Shown piece by piece: positions 13,493 to 24,707 of a DNA stretch of 64,000 bases. The notes beneath the pieces are model-generated. The model saw only the letters and a program-made list of their open reading frames with translations, made no database searches and was not told where the DNA came from. The stretch's first letter is position 1. Every line of letters starts with the position of its first letter. Both the position numbers and the translations under genes were made by a program. The stretch lies in assembly GCA_037179385.1 (NCBI GenBank), contig CM074179.1:31687903-31751902 (forward strand), in the 5' to 3' direction. This stretch comes from Holothuria scabra (lineage: Eukaryota > Echinodermata > Holothuroidea > Aspidochirotida > Holothuriidae).

Positions 13493-13672
13493 GAGTAGTA
13501 TAGCCACGATTGTGTCAAGCGGGTGGAGCTCGACACGAGGGAAAGTCTAAGGGGAAAGAGAATATCTAAGGGAAGAGAGAAAAGGCCTCTATTTTAGGTG
13601 TTTTTTGCCCTTCAAGGTTGGATCATGGGGGAATTTCAACCCCCAAAATCACCCCCATGGCTACATCACTGG
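13493..13672. mobile_element. hAT-like MITE, 180 bp
   Basis: Flanking 8-mers GTAGATAA (13485-13492) and GTATATAA (13673-13680) match at 7 of 8. Left terminus GAGTAGTATAGCCACG pairs with the reverse complement of the right terminus CAGTGATGTAGCCATG. The interior (AAGGGAAGAGAGAAAA, CTATTTTAGGTGTTTTTTGCC, CAACCCCCAAAATCACCCCC) is shared with the element at 18462-18678, so the two are one family. A short (TA)n tract follows. Confidence 0.75.
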
Positions 13673-13680
13673 TATATAAT

Positions 13681-15204
13681 ATATATATACAAAGTGTAAT
13701 ATAAGTGTTACAATTGAGCAATGTTGATTAGGCTAATATACATTCACATGGTGGCAATTAATTTTGTGTCGTCAAAGCTGAATCCTACTACTGGCAGTTC
13801 TTTTGGTATAGCTTCTTTCCTGGATAAAAATACATCGGACAGTTCCCCAACCTCCCGTTCAATGTTGAAATCTTTGAAATTTGGAGTATATTTTGTCAAG
13901 GACAACACTGATTTTGGGGGGGGGGGGGATTTTGGAAGAGCAGCCAATCTGTGAATTATGTGTTGCATCTCTTGGGCAAAAGTGTCTTATCAATTTGTCT
14001 ATGACTGGAGCTTACTGTCAAGTTTGCAATTATTATGGACCTCATTGAAAGTTTGGACTGGGTTGACTCTAATGCAGTCACTACTACATCCACGCGAATG
14101 TCTGGAAGTACAAAATTTTAGATGAAATCACACAGAAAAGGTGGGTTAATCCCAGTTGCGCAGATCTGCAATCAGAGTACCCAAATGGGGCCACATCATA
14201 TTCTTACATTCAAGGAGTCCAGTTGCAAAATGGGTGAAAGCATTTTGCTTTTGAAAGAATTGGTGGTAGTTTACTTGGCTAATATTTTACTAACTGACTC
14301 TTACTACAAGAATTTTAGTCAATGTTCAAACAAATGGAACTAATTGTAAAGCATGATTTCTTATAACCTGCAGGTAACACACTGCTGAAGCATTAACTTA
14401 AAAATACAAAAGTTGTAATTGGCATGATGGAACCTGCAAGCATCCATAGAAATCTTGACATAGTCCAGGAATGTCAAAGAGTTACATATTGAACTGAAGA
14501 ACACTTCTAAACAGAATTACCATAGAAATGATTCACAGTTTAAAGGTGGTCATGAAGCAGCCATTCATGGGAGACTTTCAAAAGTATTGTCCCTGTCCAG
14601 GTTGTGTCAAGTTACAAAATCATCAAAGGGTGAAAGCAGTCACTACAAGATCATTTAAAAATTCTGCAAAACCTTACAGATATCCACTCAATCATTGCCT
14701 CAGAAGTATTTTTTGTCTCTTCTGTAAAATATTGGATTTTGAAGAGATACTGTAACATGACTGAAAGGGGCCATTCATGAATTTGGATGACATGGTACAG
14801 TAATTAGTTTACATTACATTTAAGGATTCTGAGGATTAGTTTACATTGAGGGACTGCAATTTTATCTTAAATAACCTGTGCTGCAAATATCAATAACAAA
14901 TATTCATCTAAATGTGATGAATTGAGAGATGTTCTGTACTATACACATATTTTAAATGTGAAGTGTGATCTTGTGTTTAATGCTTTGAACTGTTGGGATT
15001 TAAGAATTATTTTTGGTGTGCAAAAAAATTACAACAAATATTTCATGAAGAAATAACAAGAGGTAAAGTGACGTTAAAATTCACTCCCACACAAAAGGGT
15101 AATATTCACTATTCATCAGTTCAGTTTTATCCTCATCCAATATTAAATTACTCAACTTCTACAGATAAAAGTTGATGCAAATGTCCAGAAATCTCATCTT
15201 TTAT
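13681..15204. other. No confident gene
   Basis: A poly-G tract lies at 13917-13928. The minus-strand frame at 13744-13968 has a protein-like composition but no recognisable domain and is listed under rejected items. The rest has only short frames. Confidence 0.4.
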
Positions 15205-15424
15205 GAATTAAAGACCACAGATAATTAAACCCCTCCCCTCCCCACCCACAACTCTAAAGCATTAGCCAGACACTGATCCTAACAGAAATTTAACTGTATA
15301 CAATGCACGGTACGAATTAAGGACTTTAGATAATTAAAACCCTCCCCTTCCACCCACAACTCTGAAGCATTAGCCAGACATTGTCTCTCCAAACAGAAAT
15401 TTAACTGTATAAAATGCACGGTAG
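15205..15424. repeat. Tandem duplication, two units of about 110 bp
   Basis: Units run 15205-15312 and 15313-15424. Both start GAATTAA, carry CAGATAATTAAA-type and CCACCCACAACTCT phrases, then GCATTAGCCAGACA, AACAGAAATTTAACTGTATA and AATGCACGGTA. The few differences include small indels, so the duplication is fairly recent. No coding role visible. Confidence 0.85.
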
Positions 15425-17783
15425 GAATTAAGCCCAGGCTCACCCTGATACTTAGCACAAGAATCACGTAAAATTAGTCCCTGCAATGGAGTCATGAAGG
15501 TGAAGTAGACTAGAGTAGACTAGAGTAGGGATTAGGACAAATCGAAGGCAAATATTGGCTAATAGATCAGAAAAAGAGGCCCCTGGGAGCTAAAAAATAA
15601 TTCCTACCCTCATTCAATTATGATGGCTTACTCCTCCACAGACATGAAAATATATTCATCCCTCCATCCTGATTAAAAACAACTCCTGGGCTTATGTTTT
15701 CTCTGTGCCAGCAACGTGTCAACCAAGTTTTTCACAAATTAGCATGCATTACTTTTTGAGGACTCTATACTTAGTCTAAGAAATGAACAAACCTAGTTGC
15801 AATTTTCAAAGGAATAATCTTGCACGTTAAAAATACATTTTCGAGATTTAAATACTGCAAGCCATCACTTGAAAGTGTTTTCCATATTTATAACAACTTC
15901 ATTTAATATTCATAAGAAAAAGCTTAAAAATCAAATCATGCATGAAGTTACATACACTAATAACCTGACACTTCCACACAACATTCAAAAAATTTTTGAA
16001 ATCATCAGGGGTAAATGCAACACACAAAGGACATGTTGAATAACTATTCAAAGGGTACCATATAAACTATTCAATTGCCATGCCAACAACAACAATGGCA
16101 CCCACTGGGAGCCAGTTTGGAGTTTTAAGTCACATGTGAGGATGATCAAATTAAGATGAAAGGGAATGAAAGGGACAATACAAATTTGACAAAGAAAGTA
16201 AATATTTTGTTCAAATCAACTTTCCCAACTGCTATGTCAATGTTTCCACTGTTGAACATTATTCCCAGGAATCCAGGTTCTGGGAATAATTTATCCGGTA
16301 TCGCATCCCATTTTGCTAAACAAAATGGACAAATTGCTGTACAAAAACAAAATTGTGTAGCAGATTTTCTGCAATAAACGTATGGGTTCTTAGTGATTTT
16401 GTGATCAAAGAGCCCTGAAACAGCAAAATTTGAACACTAAATTATTCCCTGAGGTTCCCAGGCTGGAAACATGATGAATACATTCCTGAGAACATCCAAC
16501 TCTTGGATTTAAGAGCCCTACAGGTAATTATCACTGGCCATTGACACAGAGTAAAATCCAGAAACATCAAAACTTGAGAACATTGACCCCCTGGAATATC
16601 TGGTTGATTCCCTATTTTCTTTTTCTCTTTTTAACTGATTTTTTATTTGACATTGAGACATGAAGAGGTTTTCAAGTGAGATGAAAAATTAATTGATTTT
16701 TTTTATAATGGTAGTAGGAGCATTTTAATAAATTTCAAATAGGGAAAGTCCATACTTATATAACATGGCGGTCACCTCTACACAGTGAACTTTTGCAACA
16801 CAAGAATGTGATGACAGATCTCTTTTTGTTAGTTATAACTGAAAAATATGGTGAAAACAGACTCTGACTGACCCATCATGAAAACTTGTCCAGATAAAAT
16901 TTTGTAAATGGAGAAGTTTAAGAGCAACAGGACCAGTTTAAAAATTCTAATCCTTTAACAGAACAAACTGTAAACTCACTGGATATGCCTTAGAAACCTC
17001 TACTTTCCACTGAAAACCCAGCTAAAAAGCACTATAGTTTACTGTGGTACAAAATGTGGTTAAACTACGCTACATTTTTTTGTTGGGTGAACTGGTTCTC
17101 AAATTCCACCACCCACAAACATCATACTATTTACACACTGGTCGAATTGTTTGACCCAAGTCAATGACGAAAATGTTCCCATATGAGGTCAGAACTCCAA
17201 ACTGGCTGTAACAATTGGACTTTCATCAGCCATACAAAACCACTATTTTGTGGTAGTGAAACAGTTCAAAACTTTAAGAACTCAACATGCATTAATTTGG
17301 GGAAAATTAAAGCATAAACTAAAATCAATAAAAAAATAAAAAAAAAGGGCAAATTTTACCATTTAGAAAGACACTGTGCATTCTTGGTTGATTCAACTTT
17401 AATCGGAATGTTTCATTTTCATTTCTTCTTAATTCTTCATTCTTTGCTTACCTACACATCTGACACACTACTATAAACAGCAACTGTACTCTCTTAAATC
17501 TATAGATTTAATGTTAATAGTCTAATAGACTAATATACCTCTACAGAACTTTCATAGTGTACTTTAACTAGCTTTTTATTGTCAGTTGTATTTTGAGGAT
17601 GGTCAAGGTCAAATCGAAAATTTAGAATACATACTGGGTATGGAAAAGTAAAAATGAATGTCTTAATTCTTTCCATCTTCCTTACAGTCTTCCTTACAGT
17701 AAAATTAAGATTCAGTAAAGCTAAAACTTAAGAAATCATAACCAATAGTCTAATAGAGTTAAAATAATTCTAAAAGAATGGAG
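15425..17783. other. No gene; two perfect small hairpins near 16.3 kb
   Basis: Two perfect inverted repeats lie 50 bp apart: ATTATTCCCAG (16258-16268) with CTGGGAATAAT (16280-16290), and CCATTTTG with CAAAATGG around 16308-16328 (5-bp loop). Function unknown. No exon was found in the rest. Confidence 0.5.
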
Positions 17784-17817
17784 TTAGTGACCAATCGAAC
17801 ATCTGATTGGTCACTAA
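17784..17817. repeat. Perfect 13-bp inverted repeat, core of a foldback
   Basis: TTAGTGACCAATC (17784-17796) and GATTGGTCACTAA (17805-17817) are exact reverse complements around an 8-nt loop. Weaker pairing continues outward (AAAAGAATGG with TTTGACTCTTTT, then AGAGTTAAAA with TTTTAAACCT), giving a foldback of roughly 17750-17850. Each arm holds CCAAT/ATTGG. Most likely a foldback MITE remnant. Confidence 0.75.
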
Positions 17818-17936
17818 TTTGACTCTTTTGGAGTTTTAAACCTAATATTTTATATCCTACAATTTAAGAGGGTACAGGTTTTTAAGTGTTTGGCTGGTTA
17901 GATGAGGTTTTACCCCTCATTTTCTAACCCATTAGA

Positions 17937-18040
17937 TTTAAGTCTGGCCTGCTACAGCTTTTTTTTTCTAATTGTGTCCCACTGGCTTGTTTTTCCTACT
18001 CCATTTCTTTTTATGAGCACCAAGTACAAAGACAGTCTTG
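17937..18040 (-). mobile_element. Fragment of the tRNA-derived SINE
   Basis: CCCACTGGCTTGTTTTTCCTACTCC and TGAGCACCAAGTACAA-type phrases match the reverse strand of the SINE family, as at 22250-22310 and 37400-37445. Both ends are lost. Confidence 0.6.
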
Positions 18041-18461
18041 ACATGACCTGACCTGACCAGGAGTTGGCATGTCTCATACAAATACTGCTAAATATTTCTT
18101 GCAGAGGATGAAACTAAAAGATGGGTCTGGTGAAGAAGATAAAGCAATAACAACCATCATCTATATAGTTATAATTGATGTTAACCTAGTTACAAATTAT
18201 CCTCCGATGGGTATGGGACTTTCCCCTTGTTTTTGGCAAGCAAGGGATCTTTTGTAACCAAAATTTGACATCTGCAAGCCAATGATCACCCTTTGTGAAA
18301 GTTATGACCCCCTTATCTTTTCATATTCCTGGATCTGGATCCAAGGTGTTCTGCCAACCACCAAAAATCCCATGAAAGTGAGATAAAAGTTCTTTCCAAC
18401 CTTGTCACATCCGAGAAAGCTCGATGCATTCTTGTAGCTCTAATCATTGTCAGGTCATAAC

Positions 18462-18678
18462 CAGGAGCGTAGCCAGGATTGTGTCATGGGGAGGTTTTTG
18501 GTGTGATGGGGGGTTTGGTGTTATGGGGGTTGAGAGAGGGGGGTTGAGGGCAAGATATGAGGGAACAGTCTGAGAATAGAGAGAAAAAACTGCTATTTTA
18601 AGTGTTTTTGCATTGCAAGGTTGGGTCTTAGGGGGGGTCTAACCCCAAAACCCTCCCTGTGGCTATAATATACCACTG
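18462..18678. mobile_element. hAT-like MITE, 217 bp
   Basis: Flanking 8-mers GTCATAAC (18454-18461) and GTCATCAC (18679-18686) match at 7 of 8. The left end CAGGAGCGTAGCCAGG pairs imperfectly with the right end (reverse complement CAGTGGTATATTATAGCC). Interior phrases match the copy at 13493-13672. No ORF. Confidence 0.8.
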
Positions 18679-18686
18679 GTCATCAC

Positions 18687-19211
18687 TATGATCCTTTTTT
18701 GTGAAACAAAGACTTTATGTTGGGGACAATGCAAGACATTTACCTGAGTGCCAGCTATTCTTAATTATTTACCTCATCTTTATCGGATGTATTGCAATTT
18801 TCATGCCACCCCCCCCCCTTCAAAATGACAAAATTTGATGACTTTTCTTTGAGAATATTGAAACACTCAGTCAACTTCCTAAAATTCCTGATAATTCCAG
18901 AACCTTTTTAATAAAATGCACATTTTCCCTGACTTTCCAGGTCTGGAAATTCAGGTTTCATTTTTCTCCAGACCTCCTGGATTTTCAGGACATGCATGAC
19001 ATAAACCCTGATTTAATTGCAACAGTGTCACCTAAATGGCCAACAATGTTGAAGAATGCACAGGTCCCACAAATAAGGGAAAGGATGCAAAAAAAAAACG
19101 AAAAAGGAAAAATGAAATGATTATGTACCAAAACAGTTGAAATCCACAGACAAACTGGTACAGAAAGAACCACAGAAGGCAAACCATACAGGATACATCA
19201 AGGACAGTTAC
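18687..19211. other. Inferred intron of the minus-strand gene, with repeat fragment
   Basis: Positions 18800-18990 hold a fragment with phrases such as TTTTCCCTGACTTTCCAGG, preceded by a poly-C tract at 18809-18819, probably a decayed transposon. The minus-strand frame of the neighbouring exon stays open to 19032, but it becomes T-rich and hydrophobic right after a good splice donor, so this is treated as intron. Confidence 0.5.
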
Positions 19212-19877
19212 CCCATTATCTGTAAAATCGTGGGTTCTCCTGCCATTAACAACAGGGTCCGTCCTTGCAACTACTAGTTCCGGTTCTGGCCTCTGTGGTG
19301 ATTTAACAGTGCTTTCTCTACTCTGACTTCTACTGAAAACCGCCGCAGTGTTATGATATTGTGGTGGTGGGGCATTTCCTGGTGCTTCTATTACACGAAA
19401 CATAGACTCCACGGGACTTTTAGAAGGCGAACCACTAATATCTACAAGGTCCTGTTTTTTCACGCCAGGTATGGTTCGACCCAACCTCGTCGAATCCAAG
19501 TTTAAAGAATTCCCTCCTCCATCAACAGAGGTGAACATTGATCCCTGAAGCGTTTTACGTGGCGTTCCTTTGGGGGAAGGGGTAGAGGAGTCAGTCTCTG
19601 AAAGGCTGTCACGGTAACGAGTGCGACCCTCACCCCTTTCCGATGGGAACTGAAATGTGTCTTGTCCATGTTCCACAGTGTTGAAGAATGATCCACCAAC
19701 TTTTGTAGAGGGCGCTCTCCTTGGAGAGTCGGTAGCATCTGATGTTTTACTAGTTTTCTTAGAGGAGGATTCCTCAGAAAATGTCAGAGAGTTACCTCCA
19801 CCTTCTACAGCTTCAAACATGGACCCTTTCAAAGCCCTTGGCCTGTTCGGATGTTCCGTCATGGTATTTTGGTTAGT
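19212..19877 (-). CDS. Large exon of a Ser/Thr/Pro-rich protein with four GSMF-GGGNSL repeats
   Basis: Function unknown; the family is not recognised. On the minus strand, AG at 19879-19878 follows a pyrimidine-rich run (acceptor) and GTAACT begins at 19211 (donor), bounding a 666-nt, phase-0 exon. An internal ATG at 19862 has A at -3. Counted from it the exon gives 217 residues. A 16-residue motif occurs at residues 13-28 (GSMFEAVEGGGNSLTF), 57-72 (GSFFNTVEHGQDTFQF), 107-122 (GSMFTSVDGGGNSLNL) and, weaker, 152-167 (ESMFRVIEAPGNA...), every 44-50 residues. The linkers are basic and rich in S/T-P sites (DSPRR, STPSPKGTPRK, SPSKSP, KSPQRP), suggesting a disordered phosphoprotein. No signal peptide or membrane segment. 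The short G-rich motifs loosely recall Jupiter/HN1 (JPT) microtubule-associated proteins, but not enough to assign it. The reading frame, acceptor phase and strand fit the candidate first exon at 51733-51789. Confidence 0.75.
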
Positions 19878-19879
19878 CT

Positions 19880-22224
19880 AAAGATGGACAGATGGAGAAT
19901 ATTCTCTCAAATGGGTAAAAAGTTGATGAATGGAGAACACAAATCTGGGAGAAAATATTTGACAAAAAGAAAAAAAAAAAGAAACACAAAATAATTCAAA
20001 AAAATATAATGATTACAAAATGAAACTGTCAAGAAAATGAAATTTAAACACAGCAAGTCATTGTGAGCAACTTTAATCATATAAACATTTTGATTTAATA
20101 CAGGTTTTGAATTCTGAGGCATGTGAGTGCCATCCCTCACCATTACTTCTGTGAGGAGTGTGTTTTTCATGGCACACCTAAACATAGAATTGGACCTCAT
20201 GTTAATCTTATTATTACAGTTGAATAAAATACCAAAACACATAATTCAATGAAGGGTGTAAAGCTCAAAAGCACACCTGGAAATTCTTATAACTCAAGGC
20301 CTGATGAAAGTGTGTATCATAAACAGACCGGGTTTCGAAGACACGAATAATAATGAAATTCAAATGATATTTAGAACAGGTGGAATTTCAAAACTCACAG
20401 GTTAAAGTACAATTATTACAAGGGATGGGCAAAGGTGGAAGACTGGAACACTCCTGCCCAAGAAAATCTAGGTATTTGAAAGGAAGTACCACTTTAAAAT
20501 ATTGTTAGATAATAAGTTAATTGTACGGGATATTGAGGTGTAGCTTCAGACAAAAAAGAACAGAGAGTTCCAGTTGATTTGAAATGATTTTATTCGATGA
20601 TTTCAGTTCCAAAAAAAGATCAAGTTTGATTAATTCAGTCGGCCTAATATGATTACTGAGATACATCCAAAGTGACTACATGCTTATCCTTCTGTGTCTA
20701 CGGCACAAGTGTCCAGCTCGCAGGCTCGGTCTTGGGAACCTCGTGCGAGCTCCGAACACCTGCAGTCCCCTGATTGGTCAAAAGTTATGACGCACCAATG
20801 TAAATGAGTGTAACGATATAGATGACCAATGAGGAGGCTGCAAAGGGGGAAATTGGCCACACCTTGAAAATATAGGTTACAGTGTGCACATGGAACTAGG
20901 GGGATGTAATATGTCACATCCACCGGTAACATGTGACGGGAAACAGGAAGGGCCGTTACTAGAACAAAAGGAAGGGTGAGTTGCTCGCAAACAACAAGAT
21001 GGTGTGTGCTAAAGGTCATGGAGAGTGCACCATACTACATGACAATATTTATATATGTCCATTGATGCAAAGGGACTTCCCTCTAATTTTATTCATATCC
21101 TAGCTGTGTTTTGAGAAGAAATGGCATGTTCAATGTTGTTTACTACATTTCTGGAAAGTAAGAATGTAACATGAATTATGTACATGACGAACTTGATGTG
21201 TCCACTCATACCATTAGTAGGATTTTACATTCATATCCTATTATCCTATTTAACAAAAGAAATAAGTCAGTTACTCAAGAGTAAGCACTCAAACATTTCT
21301 ATTTTCACTTAGAAATCTATCCTCTACATGAAATACAATCTCTACATCCCACTTTTTTTGTAATTAGGGGCTCAACGAAAGTTAGGCTACAAGCCTAAGC
21401 TAGATTTGCATGAATTTTTTAATGTAAATTTCTTCCCCCTTAAACTCTCAAAACAAACCTCACAATGACCTTAAAATGGGCTTAAAGGGGACGTTTAAGC
21501 AAAAATTTAATTTTCATATGGAAAAGAAACCACATCTACACAGTGTGGTGAAACTCCACTCTAAATGAGACATGTATTTCTCGAGGTATCAGAAAAGAAA
21601 GTTACCAGATTTGTATTCCAAAGTGACTTGAGGGCAGCAGAGGTTTCACTTCCTCACATTGACAAGGAATGCTTTGTTTCCCTTTGTTTTTATAGACTGT
21701 TCTGTTCAACAAGACCTCCCTGTGTGAAATGCAAAGTTTTTAAAATTCTCATGCCACTTCTGCAATTATATTTGATAATATTGGATTGTGGAGAAGAAAA
21801 TTGGCTGTATTAAAATTAAAAAAAAAAACTGAAAGACTACCCATTAATGTGGGGATACATATCATAAGTGCTTGCTTCAAGATCACTTTTTACTGAAAAT
21901 GTGACAACTTAACCTGCTCATACCTTGAGAACCACACATCAGATTTCAAAGCAAATTTCACTAAAATGGGAAGAATAAGTACCTCTCTAACATATCAAAA
22001 CTTGATGTGACCTTGAACCCTTCTTTTAAGGGAGCAACTGGTGATATGCACATTGGAAAACCCTAAAGTAAAATTCTGCCAGCAAAACTGGAAATGAAAG
22101 AAGCAGGCAAAGTCACACGGCCCCAACCTCCTCTGTCCCAGGAGCTTTGGCAGCAGAGGGAATGAGGATGAAATGACTAGCCATAAGTGGAGTTGTTACT
22201 TATCTGGTGAGTTATAAGTTAGAT
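19880..22224. other. Probable intron of the minus-strand gene; no other gene
   Basis: No coding exon was recognised on either strand. Poly-A stretches occur at 19968-19980 and 21819-21829. The segment 20680-21000 is less AT-rich, but its minus-strand frame has no domain. Confidence 0.4.
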
Positions 22225-22425
22225 GGAGTTTTAAGGTCCAGTTTTCAACTGGCTCACTGGCTTGTTTTCCCTACTCCGGCCTTCATACTGAGCACCACGC
22301 ACAATGGGAGCAGGTTCTGTTTTTTAAAAGTCTTCAGCGTGATTCTGGCCAGGACTCGAACTCCCAACCTCCCAACTGCAAGTTGGATGCTCTAACAACT
22401 TGACCATGCAGTCGATCAACTGTGA
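22225..22425 (-). mobile_element. tRNA-derived SINE copy
   Basis: Read on the minus strand, the tRNA-like head has GGTCAAGTTGTTAGAGC (A box), a pairing anticodon-arm analogue CCAA-CTTGCAG-TTGG, and GGGAGTTCGAGTCC (B box). The shared core with GTGCTCAGTATGAAGG and CAAGCCAGTGAGCCAG follows. It is younger-looking in the head than the 11006 copy. Target duplication not identified. Confidence 0.75.
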
Positions 22426-22838
22426 GGTATGAGAAATGCCAACTGCAGTTCAACATAGAATACAGTAGGGAAGGGTAAGTATTTGCCTGCAAAGTATATG
22501 AAATGTTTAATTTCAAATTATGCATTATAGTTTGTGCCATCCTAAAGTAAGAGTTATGTTAATTTATGTTTGGAATATGTGGTACATGTGCAGTCAAGTA
22601 TTTGCATCACTTTCTGTTGTAGTGTTGTGTTAGTTCTTTACTTTCGTGTTGTTCGTTAGTCTTGGTTTGCTCATCGTCCAGAGTGGACGCTGTATGCACA
22701 AGTATGTTTATCTGTTGAAATATACATTTTTCTGGAGCATGTAGTTGGACCTTGAAGTATGCCTTTCTCTGCCCCTTAGGGATATGCTTTTACACCCAAT
22801 GTTATCAGCGTATCGAATTACGTGTATGGCTTGATCCT

Positions 22839-23184
22839 GGTGCATTTACACTTGTCTTGTACTCTGATCCTCCTCTGTGCTATAAGCTGAAGTTGCTCCA
22901 AATGAATTACGAAGTACAGGCACATGCGTGTGCGCACCAAAGTGTAAACAAAAATAGACCCTGTACATGTACCATGCGCACTGTACCTTGCCTCACCGTT
23001 GATCCGGCAAGCATTTACACTACAGATTTGATCGCCTGCGCGGGGTCTGATCCTCCCCCCTTACTAGGATCAAAATCAGGGGATCAGATCCGAATCTGAT
23101 CTGCATTTACACTACAAATTTGATCTCAAGCAGTGGATCAGACCTCACGCAGGAGATCAGATCCGGATCAAATGTAAATGCACC
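22839..23184. mobile_element. GATC-rich TIR element, 346 bp
   Basis: GGTGCATTTACACTTG at the left and the reverse complement of the right end GGTGCATTTACATTTGATC form a TIR of about 16 bp. The interior is crowded with GATC (TTGATCCGG, GGATCAGATCCG, TTGATCTC, GAGATCAGATCCGG) and repeats GCATTTACACTACA twice as subterminal repeats. No ORF of its own. Superfamily not assigned. Confidence 0.7.
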
Positions 23185-24579
23185 CTTAGTCTTCTTCTTA
23201 CTTCATCTCCTATTCATACGATAATAAACCCACCGACCAGGCTGACACTTAATCCTTTCCCCACGCCTACACTAATTCCAGAATAGCACCTGCCAATCCT
23301 GTAACGTTTTTGTCCCGTGTTTGTTAAATTTATGCAGAACAACTCCCTGGCATATCTTCCAATATTCCATGCTTTGATTAGAAATATTTGTAAGATTTAG
23401 CACTATTAGCAATTCAGTAGGCTTGCACAACTCCAATCCTTCTGTATAGTAAATGATATGGTTTTTACAAATGAAGGTACAGTATTGCAATTGTGTGAAA
23501 TCCACACTGGCCACAGATCCTTAAAATAGGACATTAAATGTTGTCATAGTGTCCCACACAAACAACGCAGTACTGTAAGCTTACATTCAATACACTCTGC
23601 ATGGACCACTAATTCAGTTAAAGTGGGACACAATGGTAGTGCCACACTGTTTAGTTAGGAATGTCTTTCACACAAAGACTTGATGCCTGCCAGTCATGCA
23701 AGCCTCAGTAAGGAGATGGGGATCCTAGGTAAATGCCTCCTATTGCTCTTCTTGCACCCTCATCCCTCCAACACCACCCCTCCTGCCTCTCCCAACCAGC
23801 CCTTCTGCCCTCCTGTGGCTGAAAAATTTGGAGTTTGAAGGATGGAAATATGATGGAATATAGGCTACATGTTGGTCTGATTCTCCTGCCAAGCCTAGAG
23901 TATGCTGTTGATGCAAGTCATAATTTATCTTCTCCCCCAAATCCAAAAGCTCTGGCCAATGTAGCAAGAACTAAACCTGCTACATGTTGAGCCAGCTTTA
24001 CTTTATATTTCCCCCAACTATGAATGAAAAATTTGACAGAAACATAACAGTCTTGTTGTTCAATGATCACTTGTAAGCTCAGAAGAGAGTTGAGGGAGAC
24101 TGTAAGCTTAGGAAAGAATCAAAGAAGGTGTACAGAAAGAATAATTAAATATACAGGACAAATGAACTGACCTCTGACCACTGTTTACTACATTGCCAAA
24201 TTTGATGCTTTTGCAATGCCAATGTGGGGCCTTGTGTCATAGAGAAATACTTTTTAGTAAACTTCGTAGCCAGCCACCATAAATCCTAAAAGTGCAGAAA
24301 TTACAGGTCCAAATCCTTCTTACATGGCAGTTTGTATGCACTGCAGGATATTAAACACCCTAACTGGGATTAACAGATAATTACAAAATTTTACAAGGAA
24401 ACTCAATTAACTCTTAGGCTCATCTTTTGACAGCAAAGAAATGGGAGGTAATAGGTCAGCGAAATCCTTTAGATTCAATTAGCAGGAAGGAGCATGCCAA
24501 TGGAAATGCATACATCAAACCATACGCAACAGGAATATAGTTTTAACATGGGAGCTATCATATTTATATGCACCTGAAT
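23185..24579. other. No gene seen
   Basis: No exon or repeat edge recognised. The minus-strand frame at 23740-23967 is low-complexity Gly/Arg-rich and is not a credible gene. Confidence 0.4.
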
Positions 24580-24707
24580 TGAATGCAGGGCTCAGGTTAT
24601 AGATTTTCCAGGTGCGCTACAAATCACACTCCTCGGAAAACTAAGGAGTGTGGTAGGTGAGCTGTTTTATCCAACCTAAATAGATTTATATGTGAACTCC
24701 AAATCTT

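Noticed and set aside
13744..13968. Minus-strand ORF with protein-like stretch (KYTPNFKDFNIERE...)
   Set aside because: No recognised domain, its start lies in a poly-G tract translation, and the acceptor-like AG would need a phase-1 partner whereas the upstream exon ends in phase 0.
15514..15535. GTAGACTAGA short tandem repeat
   Set aside because: Only about two units of 11 bp, too little to mean anything.
19032..19211. Hydrophobic C-terminal extension of the large minus-strand ORF, resembling membrane helices
   Set aside because: It follows directly after a good GTAACT donor, base composition turns T-rich, and Phe/Leu-rich runs are what such intronic DNA translates to. No coding signature continues.
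22752..23099. 115-codon plus-strand ORF
   Set aside because: It runs into a TIR element with palindromic GATC words; the translation has no domain and depends on repeat sequence.
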